DNA from: Flavobacterium oreochromis
Lineage (GTDB): Bacteria; Bacteroidota; Bacteroidia; Flavobacteriales; Flavobacteriaceae
Length of the DNA stretch: 64,000 bases
Assembly (NCBI RefSeq): GCF_019565455.1
Contig: NZ_CP067377.1
Span: forward strand, 930,001-994,000
Direction: 5' to 3'
Position 1 is the first letter of the stretch. Every line of letters begins with the position of its first letter. The notes beneath the pieces were generated by a model. It saw only the letters and a list, made by a program, of their open reading frames with translations, was not told where the DNA came from and ran no database searches. Positions 22,982 through 31,604 of this stretch are shown here, one piece after another. Made by a program: the position numbers and the translations under genes.

Positions 22982-23878
22982 TTTTTTTGGGATGGAAACG
23001 TTCTTTTACATCAGTGGGAGTATAAAAAAGGGCAAGAAGCTCAAACCTCTGTGAATGATTTAGGAGAAGTTTATCTCAGCCAAAAAGAAGCTGTCGATGA
23101 TTTAGTTACTTGGATCTATCAAGAAAGAACCTTTGTTCCCTCTGCCAAAATACAGGGAGAAGAACAATTTAGTATCATTTCTGACTACTTAGGAAGACCC
23201 GTACAATCTTATGACCAGCAAGGTAGATTAGTTTGGCAAACTGATTATGATATTTATGGAAAACTTCGTAATTTACAAGGAGAAAAAACGTTCATTCCTT
23301 TTAGACAACTCGGGCAATATGAAGATCCAGAATTAGACGGGCTTTATTACAATAGGTATCGTTGGTATGATTGTGAAACAGGAATATATATATGTCAAGA
23401 CCCTATTGGTTTACTTGGAAATAACCCAACTTTTTATGGATATGTTTATGATTCCAATACGGAAACTGATCCTTTTGGGCTAATAATCGTTTATAGAGCT
23501 TTAAACGGGGCACAAGAAGCTTCTGCTAAAGCAGGCGAAGCAATACAACCAAAAAACATAAATTCTACACATACTATACAACAACATATAGATGATGGTA
23601 GTTTACAAACAAAATACATTTCAACAACTAAAAAGAAATCTACAGCTGATTTTTATGGAAAGCCAAATCCTAAAAGAGGAAAAATGAATCCTAGCACAAT
23701 AATTGCAATAGATACTGATAAAATTAATCCATCAAAAGTACACGATGTTTCTGGAGGTATAAATCCACAAACAGGTAAAAAATTAGATATGCCTGCATTA
23801 AGATATGCTACTAAAGATGCTGAAGTGTTAATTGAAGGAGAAATACCAAAAGGTGCTTATAAAATAGTTTGTCATTAA
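22982..23878 (+). pseudogene. Orphan Rhs core remnant with second ADP-ribosyltransferase-like tip
   Basis: The frame is open from a stop at 22979. It encodes the last part of an Rhs core (WDGNVLLHQWEY, then SDYLGRPVQSYDQQGRL, FIPFRQLGQYEDPELDGLYY, DPIGLLGNNPTFYGYVYDSN) and a tip with VYRALNGAQE, YISTTKKKS and EVLIEGEIP, again the R-S-E layout of ADP-ribosyltransferases. A GTG at 23051 is the best internal start, but no promoter is obvious and the core is truncated. It ends in Val-Cys-His, and its immunity gene starts 3 nt after the stop. Probably a stored cassette; expression from GTG cannot be excluded. Confidence 0.65.
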
Positions 23879-23881
23879 TAT

Positions 23882-24190
23882 ATGGAAGATATACTTAAAA
23901 ATATTGAAACTGAAATATTGGAATATTACAATGCTTTTTTTGAAGATAATACGGATGACTACAATGAAAATAAGAGAATAAAAAATAAGCTAAAAGATTA
24001 TATTTTAAATAATTTTTCAGATAATCAAAAAGTTCGAGAAGCTCTTTATTTATTAGCTAATCATACAGGTTGTGCAGAAGATTCAGAAATTGCTGAAGAA
24101 ATACTAGATTATTTATTCGAAAATAAAATAATCACTCAAAATGAAATAGATTTTTTTTATTCAAATTCAAATTTAAAAAGATGGGAATAA
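23882..24190 (+). CDS. Probable immunity protein for the second ART tip
   Basis: 102 acidic, helical residues (MEDILKNIETEILEYYNAFF ... VREALYLLANHTGCAEDSEI). No signal peptide or known motif. The role is inferred from its position 3 nt behind the toxin. Confidence 0.6.
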   Translation: MEDILKNIETEILEYYNAFFEDNTDDYNENKRIKNKLKDYILNNFSDNQKVREALYLLANHTGCAEDSEIAEEILDYLFENKIITQNEIDFFYSNSNLKRWE

Positions 24191-24198
24191 AAAACCCT

Positions 24199-24230
24199 CG
24201 GCTGGTGCCAGCGTCTTCGCTGGTATCCAA
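24199..24230. repeat. Short palindromic dispersed repeat
   Basis: GGTGCCAGCG TCTT CGCTGGTATCC folds into a hairpin 9 bp behind the immunity gene. Repeats of the form GGTGCCAGCG...CGCTGG are familiar to me from this bacterial family. It may double as a terminator. Confidence 0.5.
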
Positions 24231-24242
24231 AAAATAAATCAA

Positions 24243-24266
24243 AAAAGCTGTCATAAGGCAGCTTTT
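24243..24266. terminator. Terminator-like hairpin
   Basis: AAAAGCTGTC ATAA GGCAGCTTTT with one mismatch; its arm resembles the terminator at 5562-5587. Confidence 0.5.
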
Positions 24267-24303
24267 ACACGTTCTTTTAATTTTTGGAAATATTTTATAT
24301 TCT

Positions 24304-24738
24304 TGGGATGGCAACGTACTATTACACGAATTTGATTACAAGCTAGGAGAGCGACCAGCCCAAGCTTACAACGAGCAAGGCGAAATTGTTTGGAGTGCAG
24401 AATATGATATTTACGGAAAAATAACCAAGTTAAAAGGAGAAAAAACGTTCATTCCTTTTAGACAACTCGGGCAATATGAAGATCCAGAATTAGACGGGCT
24501 TTACTATAATCGATTTAGGTATTATGATGCGAGTACAGTACTGTATTTATCTCAAGACCTTATAATACCCCAAGATGCTTTAGAACATACCCCAATAGCT
24601 CAAGATAATCATAACGATGAACATATAAAAACCAGAACATATCGTGTTAAAGATAGAACTACCCAAAAGACAGATTCAGGAAGACCTTTTAAAATGTCTT
24701 TTAAACAACAACTCCTCATAAATATCATAAATCTTTAG
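24304..24738 (+). pseudogene. Degenerate orphan Rhs tip
   Basis: Begins WDGNVLLHEFDYKLGERPAQ, continues through the FIPFRQLGQYEDPELDGLYY segment, but the boundary motif is damaged (STVLYLSQDLIIPQ instead of STGLYLSQDPIGL). The tip that follows is only about 60 residues (EHTPIAQDNHNDEHIKTRTY...) and lacks the Cys-Lys/His end of the other tips. No start codon. It appears to be a decayed or truncated cassette that kept its immunity gene. Confidence 0.6.
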
Positions 24739-24756
24739 AATAATTAATCAAGTCTT

Positions 24757-25089
24757 ATGAAGACACGTAAAGAAGTTTTAGAATTAAAAAATCTAGGTGT
24801 TATGCCTAATCACGATGATGACATTCATCATTCAGTAATAGAAGATTTTGAAAATAAATTAAATTCAGTAGAAAAACCATTAAATAAAAAAGAAGCTGAA
24901 TTATTAATAACTCTTTTTCCTAAAGAAAGTTGTTTTGGTTTAGAATGGACACTTTTACATTTAATAGAATCTCTTTTTAATCAAATAAATTTAGATGATT
25001 ATGAAAAACTAGTTTCTAAATGTAATAGTAATGAATGGCGTGATTTATTAGAGTATAGAGTACAAAATTGGAAAAATCAGATAAAATAA
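24757..25089 (+). CDS. Probable immunity protein behind the degenerate tip
   Basis: 110 residues with LNKKEAELLITLFPKESCFG followed by LEWTLLHLIESL, a pattern I associate with small immunity proteins of polymorphic toxins. No signal peptide. It is the last accessory gene before the chromosomal gene thiL. Confidence 0.55.
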   Translation: MKTRKEVLELKNLGVMPNHDDDIHHSVIEDFENKLNSVEKPLNKKEAELLITLFPKESCFGLEWTLLHLIESLFNQINLDDYEKLVSKCNSNEWRDLLEYRVQNWKNQIK

Positions 25090-25170
25090 AAATTACAACT
25101 TTTAAAACAACGCAAAAAACACTTTATTTTTTACATATAATCTATTACTTCCGGATTCGCTTTTAGTTTG

Positions 25171-25178
25171 TACCTTTG
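25171..25178 (+). promoter_or_regulatory. Probable -7 box of thiL
   Basis: TACCTTTG fits TAnnTTTG and lies 19 nt before the ATG. The -33 region is weak. Confidence 0.45.
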
Positions 25179-25197
25179 TTTTGTAAATTAAAAAGTT

Positions 25198-26244
25198 ATG
25201 ATTGAAGATAAAATGTCTCAAAGGACAAGTGTAAGTCAATTAGGAGAATTTGGATTAATAGACCATTTGACCCAACATTTTGAAATTACCAACCCGTCTA
25301 CTTTAAAAGGAATTGGAGATGATGCAGCTGTGTTGAATTTTGGTTCTAAACAAACAGTGGTTTCAACTGATTTATTAATTGAAGGAGTTCATTTTGATTT
25401 AGCCTATATGCCCCTAAAACATCTTGGTTACAAATCCGTAATAGTTAATTTATCTGATATTTACGCCATGAATGCAAAGGCTACTCAAATTACAGTATCC
25501 ATTGCTATATCCAATCGCTTTAGTTTAGAAGCATTAGAAGAATTATACGCGGGCATTTCTTTAGCAGCTAAACAATACGGAGTAGATGTGATAGGAGGCG
25601 ATACAACTTCATCTCAAAAAGGACTAATTATATCTATAACAGCCCTAGGTGAAGCAGAAGAAAAGGAAATTGTATACAGAAATGGAGCCAATGCAAATGA
25701 TTTACTCATTGTATCAGGCGACTTAGGAGCTGCTTATATGGGGCTACAAGTACTAGAAAGAGAAAAACAAGTTTTTTTAGTAAATCCTAATAACCAACCA
25801 GACTTAGACGAATATGCTTATTTAGTAGAACGTCAATTAAAACCAGAAGCAAGAAAAGATATTCCTGAAATTTTAAAAGCATTAGGTATACAACCAACTT
25901 CCATGATTGATATTTCAGACGGCTTATCTTCTGAAATTTTACACCTATGCAAACAATCACAAGTTGGTTGTAATTTATTTGAAGAAAAACTACCATTAGA
26001 TCCACAATTTATTAATGTATGTGAAGAATTTAATATAGATAGCACTACAATAGCATTAAATGGTGGTGAAGACTATGAATTATTATTTACCATCAAAATG
26101 GATGATTATGATAAATTAAAAGGAAATCCACACTTTACGGTCATAGGTCATATGGTTCCTAAAGAAGAAGGGATACACTTAGTGACACGTGCTAATACAA
26201 AAATTGAATTAAAAGCTAGAGGATGGAATGCCTTATCTGAATAA
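25198..26244 (+). CDS. thiL: Thiamine-monophosphate kinase
   Basis: 348 residues, normal length for ThiL, which phosphorylates thiamine monophosphate to the active cofactor in the cytoplasm. Family motifs are present: GIGDDAAVL near residue 40, STDLLIEGVHF, a VIGGDTTSS magnesium-binding segment and the late MIDISDGLSSEI. A second in-frame ATG (25213, MSQRTS) is an equally good start. It is the first gene to the right of the Rhs region and is intact. A terminator-like hairpin follows. Confidence 0.93.
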   Translation: MIEDKMSQRTSVSQLGEFGLIDHLTQHFEITNPSTLKGIGDDAAVLNFGSKQTVVSTDLLIEGVHFDLAYMPLKHLGYKSVIVNLSDIYAMNAKATQITVSIAISNRFSLEALEELYAGISLAAKQYGVDVIGGDTTSSQKGLIISITALGEAEEKEIVYRNGANANDLLIVSGDLGAAYMGLQVLEREKQVFLVNPNNQPDLDEYAYLVERQLKPEARKDIPEILKALGIQPTSMIDISDGLSSEILHLCKQSQVGCNLFEEKLPLDPQFINVCEEFNIDSTTIALNGGEDYELLFTIKMDDYDKLKGNPHFTVIGHMVPKEEGIHLVTRANTKIELKARGWNALSE

Positions 26245-26618
26245 ACTATTGTGATACCATTAAAAAGACTGTCTAACATAATAAAATCAGATCCTTTTTA
26301 GACAATCTTTTTTAAAATCAAACAATTAAAAATCAATTTTCTACTTCTTAAAAAATTAAAAGATAGAAAGAAGTAAAGAATAAACACAAGAGTATTTCAG
26401 TCTATTTAAAAAAAAAAAAAGCGTTTTAATAATAAATTCCCCCTTTATTGGAATAATTTCAATAGAAGGGGGAATTTGATTATATTATGTTCCTCTCGTT
26501 TAATTTAAAGTAGTTGTATACGTTTATTTTTTGAATAAATAAACCTAAAAACACAATAAAAGGTAAGAGGCAACTATCTGGATGGGTTCTTAAAAACTAA
26601 CATTCAAAAACTTAACAC
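26245..26618. other. Gene-free stretch with two hairpins
   Basis: Between the converging thiL and glyS. It contains a terminator-like inverted repeat (AAAAAGACTGTCTAA with TTAGACAATCTTTTT, about 26261-26315) and a strong hairpin at 26434-26477. Nothing else is visible. Confidence 0.6.
26434..26477. repeat. Strong hairpin with C5/G5 arms
   Basis: AAATTCCCCCTTTATTG pairs with CAATAGAAGGGGGAATTT (one bulge) around a 9-nt loop. The C5/G5 run is unusual in this AT-rich sequence. No T tract follows on either side. Confidence 0.65.
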
Positions 26619-28161
26619 CTATTTCATTTTAAATAGCCAGTTACGCATTGAAACTTCATTACTAATAATGTTTTTCAAATCTGCAATTGCTACACGATCT
26701 TGCGCCATAGAGTCACGATGACGTATTGTAACAGTTTTGTCTTCTAATGTTTGATGATCAACAGTGATACAGAAAGGAGTTCCTAAAGCATCTTGACGGC
26801 GATAACGACGACCTACTGCATCTTTTTCATCATAAGCCACATTAAATTCCCATTTTAAGTCTTCAATAATTTCTTTTGCTAACTCTGGCAAACCATCTTT
26901 TTTAACTAAAGGTAAAACGGCTGCTTTTGTAGGTGCAAGGACAGAAGGTAAACGCAAAACAGTACGTGTAGATCCATCTTCTAATGTTTCTTCTTGTAAC
27001 GATTTTGAAAAAACAGCTAAAAACATTCTGTCTAAACCTACAGAAGTTTCTACAACATATGGTACATAACTTGCATTTTCTTCGTTATCAAAATACTGTA
27101 ATTTTTTTCCTGAATGTTGTTCATGTGCTTTTAAATCAAAATCCGTGCGAGAATGAATTCCTTCTAACTCTTTAAAACCAAAAGGGAAATTAAATTCAAT
27201 ATCACAAGCCGCATTAGCATAATGGGCTAATTTTTCATGATCATGATAACGATAATTTTCAGCTCCTAATCCTAAAGACTTATGCCATTTTAAACGAGTT
27301 TCTTTCCAGTATTCATACCATTTCATTTCCTCACCTGGCTTCACAAAAAATTGCATTTCCATTTGTTCAAACTCACGCATACGGAAAATAAATTGGCGTG
27401 CTACAATTTCATTACGAAATGCTTTACCTGTCTGAGCAATACCAAAAGGTACTTTCATTCGTCCTGTTTTCTGAACGTTTAAAAAATTCACAAAAATTCC
27501 TTGTGCTGTTTCTGGACGTAAATATAAATCCATAGCGGTATCAGCTGAAGCACCTAATTTAGTTCCGAACATTAGATTGAACTGACGTACTTCAGTCCAA
27601 TTTTTTGAACCAGATTCAGGACAAGCAATTCCTAATTCTTCTATTAAAGCTTTAACATCAGCTAAATCTCCTGTATCTAAACCACGAGCCATACGCTCTA
27701 AGATTTCTTTTTCTTAGATAAATATTCAATTACTCTAGGATTAGTTGCTACAAACTGAGCTTCATCAAAAGCTTCTCCAAAACGAGATTTAGCTTTTTCA
27801 ATTTCTTTCTGAGCTTTCTGATTTAATTTTTCGCAATAGTCTTCAATTAAAACATCTGCACGATATCTTTTTTTAGAATCTTTGTTATCAATCAACGGAT
27901 CATTAAAAGCATCTACGTGACCTGAAGCTTTCCAAGTGGTTGGATGCATAAAAATAGCAGCATCTATCCCTACAATATTTTCGTGCATTTGTACCATTGA
28001 TTTCCACCAATAGTCACGAATATTCTTTTTAATTCTACCCCGTTTTGAGCATAATCATATACAGCGCTCAAACCATCATAAATTTCGCTAGACGGAAATA
28101 TAAATCCGTATTCTTTTGCATGCGAAATAACATTTTTAAATAAATCGTCTTGTTTTGCCAT
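26619..28161 (-). CDS. glyS: Glycyl-tRNA synthetase (two frameshifts, probably assembly errors)
   Basis: Three pieces in three frames give one class II glycyl-tRNA synthetase of about 514 residues when one A is restored near 27707 ([13 protein letters not shown]) and one near 28030 ([14 protein letters not shown]). The C-terminal piece shows class II motifs ([33 protein letters not shown]) and the anticodon-binding end. This is the eukaryotic-type alpha2 enzyme, for which glyQS is also used as a name. It is essential, so true frameshifts are unlikely. Transcribed leftward toward thiL. Confidence 0.93.
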
Positions 28162-28177
28162 AGTATTGCAAAAATAA

Positions 28178-28203
28178 AAAAACGGATTTAAAAAATCCGT
28201 TTT
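28178..28203. terminator. Hairpin upstream of glyS
   Basis: AAAACGGATTT pairs with AAATCCGTTTT. Located 17 bp before the glyS start; it could stop leftward transcripts or act in the 5' region of glyS. Confidence 0.5.
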
Positions 28204-28671
28204 CTCCCCTTATATAATCAACAATTTTAAAAAAGTTATCTAAGTATAAACTCCACATCACCAATCAGATCACTCCCTTAATAAGCATTGTGTTATGATA
28301 TCATTTAATATTTTTATCTTATCTTAGGCGATACAGAGATATAAACTTATCTAACCTTCATTGTATAAACTCAATTATTTAACTAAACTCCATTGGACTG
28401 ATTAATTTAGTTTTCCTTTAAAAAAAGAAAAAACTAAAGAATTATTACCTTATTATACTATTAAACCTTTTGCTTATAAAAGATTGTTCTGTATAATTAG
28501 CACCTCATTGGCTCCTATTTTAAATTACCATTTCAGGTAAAAATAGCGCAAATAACTCTCTAATTTTTACTTAACTTATCATCAAAAATTCTCAATAAAA
28601 ACTAACTTTCCATTCTACTCATTTATGATATATACGCTATAGCATAAAATACCCTTAACAAGTTAATAAAA
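28204..28671. other. Gene-free stretch
   Basis: About 470 bp without a credible gene on either strand. A terminator-like pair TTTAGTTTT ... AAAAAACTAAA lies near 28407-28438. Otherwise I see nothing. Confidence 0.5.
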
Positions 28672-28956
28672 TTAGTATTTACTAGAATTAGGTGATTTCT
28701 TCTTTACTTTCACCAGTTCTTTTTGAAGTTTTACTTGTTTATCAACTAACTCTTTGTTCTTCCTTACTTCTGCATCAAATCGAAATAATATTTCACTTAA
28801 ATCATTAGTATAAGTTGTCCTATCTAAAACTTTTTCTTCTTGAAGTTTTATATTTTCTTCGACAACTTGATAACATTTAACACTCAACGAAACTGTTATA
28901 GAAAGTAGTGCTACAGAAACCATTTTATAAGCTGTTAATGAATCCCTTAACAACAT
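28672..28956 (-). CDS. Small membrane-anchored coiled-coil protein
   Basis: 94 residues with an N-terminal membrane segment (MVSVALLSITVSLSVKCY) and then a charged, Lys/Glu-rich coiled coil (KNKELVDKQVKLQKELVKVK). No known domain. It stands alone, divergent from comF, and may be a hypothetical protein of narrow distribution. Confidence 0.55.
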   Translation of the reverse strand: MLLRDSLTAYKMVSVALLSITVSLSVKCYQVVEENIKLQEEKVLDRTTYTNDLSEILFRFDAEVRKNKELVDKQVKLQKELVKVKKKSPNSSKY

Positions 28957-29024
28957 TCTAATTTCACTTTGTTACTAATCAAATGTATTTTAATAATTTT
29001 ATTACAGAAAAAAAAATCGACGAA

Positions 29025-29708
29025 ATGCTAAAAAAACTGATTAATTTATTTTTCCCTGATTTGTGTTTAGGATGCCAAAATTTATTAGGCTATAAAGAAG
29101 AAACGATATGTATTAAATGTAGACATGAATTACCTCTAACCTATCAGTGGACAAAAAAAAGTAATGAAGCATCTATTAAATTTTTCGGAAGAATAGACGT
29201 TGAACATGTTTCTGCCTTGTTTTATTATCATAAAGAAGGAATAGGTCAACAACTAATCCATAATCTAAAATACAAAGGCCATGTTGAAATAGGAAAATTA
29301 TTAGGCAAATGGCATGCTGAACACCTCAAAAGTCTTTCTGTTTTTAAAAACATAAACTACATAATTCCAGTCCCCTTACATCCTAAAAAACTTAAAGAAA
29401 GAGGATACAATCAAATTGACACCTACTGTGAAAGCTTATCAGAAATGCTAAAAATTCCAATTAACAAAAACATATTATTTCGAGAAGAATACGGAATAAG
29501 TCAATCTAAGAAAAAACGAGCCGAACGTAATACCCTTAAAACAAACGATTTTATAAGTAAACTCGAAAAACTGGATCAACCAGTCCATTTTCTTCTTGTA
29601 GATGATGTTTTGACTACAGGAGCCACACTAGAAGCATGTGCTAAAGTATTACAACAATCTGATAAAATAAAAATCAGTATAGTAACTATGGCCTTTTCAC
29701 AATCTTAA
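29025..29708 (+). CDS. comF: ComF-family phosphoribosyltransferase-like protein
   Basis: 227 residues from the ATG at 29025 (MLKKLINLFFPDLCLGC); an in-frame ATG at 28983 adds 14 residues not typical of the family. Two CxxC pairs (CLGC, CIKC) form a zinc-binding N-terminus. The C-terminal phosphoribosyltransferase motif is LLVDDVLTTGATLEACAKVL. ComF proteins are linked to DNA uptake in some bacteria; the exact substrate is unknown. Confidence 0.88.
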   Translation: MLKKLINLFFPDLCLGCQNLLGYKEETICIKCRHELPLTYQWTKKSNEASIKFFGRIDVEHVSALFYYHKEGIGQQLIHNLKYKGHVEIGKLLGKWHAEHLKSLSVFKNINYIIPVPLHPKKLKERGYNQIDTYCESLSEMLKIPINKNILFREEYGISQSKKKRAERNTLKTNDFISKLEKLDQPVHFLLVDDVLTTGATLEACAKVLQQSDKIKISIVTMAFSQS

Positions 29709-29795
29709 ATAAATGTTGTTATTTTGTAGTTCTAATAAATTTAATACCCAGCCGTTATAGATATTGATTATCTAATGAGCATAAAATTAATCCCA

Positions 29796-31394
29796 ATGAA
29801 AAATAAATCTTTTATTTTATTATTACTCTTTACTTTAAGCCTAATCAGTTGTGCTAAAAGAGGCTCAATAACAGGAGGCGATAAAGATATAACTCCTCCT
29901 AAAACAATTAGTAGTTATCCAAAAAATTTCTCAACGGATTTTAAGGAAAAAACCATCCGAATTACTTTTGATGAATACATAAAAATTAATGATTTACAAA
30001 AAAACTTGATTATATCACCTCCTTTAAAAAACCAACCTAATATTCAACCACAAGGGGGTGTAAGCAAACAATTAATAATAAAATTCAACGAAGAATTAAT
30101 ACCCAATACTACCTATAGTTTTAATTTTGGTGAAAGTATTGTAGATAATAACGAAGGAAACAAATTAAAGAATTTTAAGTATGTTTTTTCAACTGGAAAA
30201 GATTTAGATTCATTATCTATACAAGGTATTATAAAAGATGCTTATGAAAAAAAGACTCCAGACTTTGTAAATGTAATGTTATACGAAGTAAATGAAAAAT
30301 ATAATGATTCAACGATTTACAAAGAAACACCTCGCTATATTACTAATACTTTAGACAGTAGTACAACATTCAAAATTGAAAATATTAAAGCTGGAAAATA
30401 CAAATTAATAGCTCTGAAAGAGGGAATTTCTAATTATAAATACGACCCTAAAAAGGATAAGATAGGTTTTTACGATCAAGTAATTAACATACCTGATAAA
30501 TCTATTTTTGAATTAGAGTTATACAAAGAACAACCAAAATTTAAATCTAAAAGACCTGTACAAGCCTCTGCTAATAAAATTTCATTAGGCTATGAAGGAA
30601 ATGCGCAAAACTTACAAATTAAAGCACTACAAAAAGGTCATGAGATACCTATTCGTATTTCAAAAATTCAAGATAAAGATTCATTATATATTTGGACACC
30701 TTACATAAAAAATGATTCCATTAAATTAGAATTATTAAAAGACAAATACCAAGAACATTATACTGTAAAGTTTAAAGAATTCAAAAAAGATACTTTATCT
30801 CTTAACGCTAAAATAAATTATTTACACTTAAAAGAAAATCTTATACTTAACTCATCAACTCCTATTGAAAAATGGGATGTTAATAAAATTATATTAAGTA
30901 AAGGAGACAAAACAAAGGTTCCTTTCAAAGCAAAATATAAAGATTATACCCAAAGTTTTGAATTAGATTTTGAAAAAAATGAAAATGAAAAATACCATTT
31001 AAATTTATTACCAGACGCGATAGAAGATTATATTGGGAATAAAAATAAAGATACTCTAAAATTCAATTTTTCAACCAAAAAATTAGAAGACTATGGTAAT
31101 CTAAAAATACGACTTAAAAATAAAAAAAACAGCCCCCTTATTGTAGAGCTTACAAATCAGAAAGGGAAAGTGATGTATAAACAATTGATTAGCCCAACAA
31201 CTAATGATGTAGATTTTCTCCTGATAGATCCTGAAAAGTACTATGTTAGAATTATTTACGATCTAAATAATAACGGGCAATGGGATAGCGGCTCCTTTTT
31301 AGAAAACAAACAACCAGAAGAGGTTTTTCAGTTCCCAACAGCTCTTGATGTTCGAGCAAATTGGGATGTAAATCAGGAAATTGATTTAAAATAA
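29796..31394 (+). CDS. Ig-like-domain lipoprotein (SbsA_Ig/Big_5 type)
   Basis: 532 residues from MKNKSFILLLLF. The lipobox SLISC predicts acylation at Cys and an outer-membrane location. The Ig-like domain TPPKTISSYPKNFSTDFKEK ... IRITFDEYIKI is typical of the widespread Bacteroidetes protein next to comF. The C-terminal part (YYVRIIYDLNNNGQWDSGSF) has a beta-sandwich character. Function unknown. An upstream ATG at 29775 is less likely because it precedes the signal peptide. Confidence 0.82.
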   Translation: MKNKSFILLLLFTLSLISCAKRGSITGGDKDITPPKTISSYPKNFSTDFKEKTIRITFDEYIKINDLQKNLIISPPLKNQPNIQPQGGVSKQLIIKFNEELIPNTTYSFNFGESIVDNNEGNKLKNFKYVFSTGKDLDSLSIQGIIKDAYEKKTPDFVNVMLYEVNEKYNDSTIYKETPRYITNTLDSSTTFKIENIKAGKYKLIALKEGISNYKYDPKKDKIGFYDQVINIPDKSIFELELYKEQPKFKSKRPVQASANKISLGYEGNAQNLQIKALQKGHEIPIRISKIQDKDSLYIWTPYIKNDSIKLELLKDKYQEHYTVKFKEFKKDTLSLNAKINYLHLKENLILNSSTPIEKWDVNKIILSKGDKTKVPFKAKYKDYTQSFELDFEKNENEKYHLNLLPDAIEDYIGNKNKDTLKFNFSTKKLEDYGNLKIRLKNKKNSPLIVELTNQKGKVMYKQLISPTTNDVDFLLIDPEKYYVRIIYDLNNNGQWDSGSFLENKQPEEVFQFPTALDVRANWDVNQEIDLK

Positions 31395-31425
31395 CAAAAG
31401 ATTTATCCAATTTCTTTTAAATTAT

Positions 31426-31555
31426 GAGGCCGTCCAAAAAGTCCGCAATCTTTCATTTCGACCAAAGGAAGAAATCGCATAGTACTGATTATGAAACTCC
31501 TACTTACGTAGGAGTAACAAACTGTGTGTTGATTTTTTACTTTTAGGACAGCCTC
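31426..31555. repeat. Dispersed inverted-repeat element of about 130 bp, copy 1
   Basis: Imperfect terminal inverted repeats GAGGCCGTCCAAAAAGT and ACTTTTAGGACAGCCTC. A second copy lies in inverted orientation at 46104-46230, with conserved inner parts such as TCATTTCGACCAAAGG and ATGAAACTCCT. It has no coding capacity, so a non-autonomous MITE-like repeat is likely. Confidence 0.75.
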
Positions 31556-31604
31556 AACAGTTTATATTTCAGTTTTAAAATATTATTTTAATCTTTATCA
31601 CCCT

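Noticed and set aside
25090..25197. tRNA-type attachment site at the border of the accessory region and thiL
   Set aside because: No tRNA cloverleaf, no tRNA 3' end and no direct repeat with the element ends could be seen.
26619..28161. Programmed frameshifting or real pseudogenes in glyS and other chromosomal genes
   Set aside because: The breaks lie at ordinary A runs in many unrelated genes, in both directions, without slippery-site context; repair gives full-length standard proteins.
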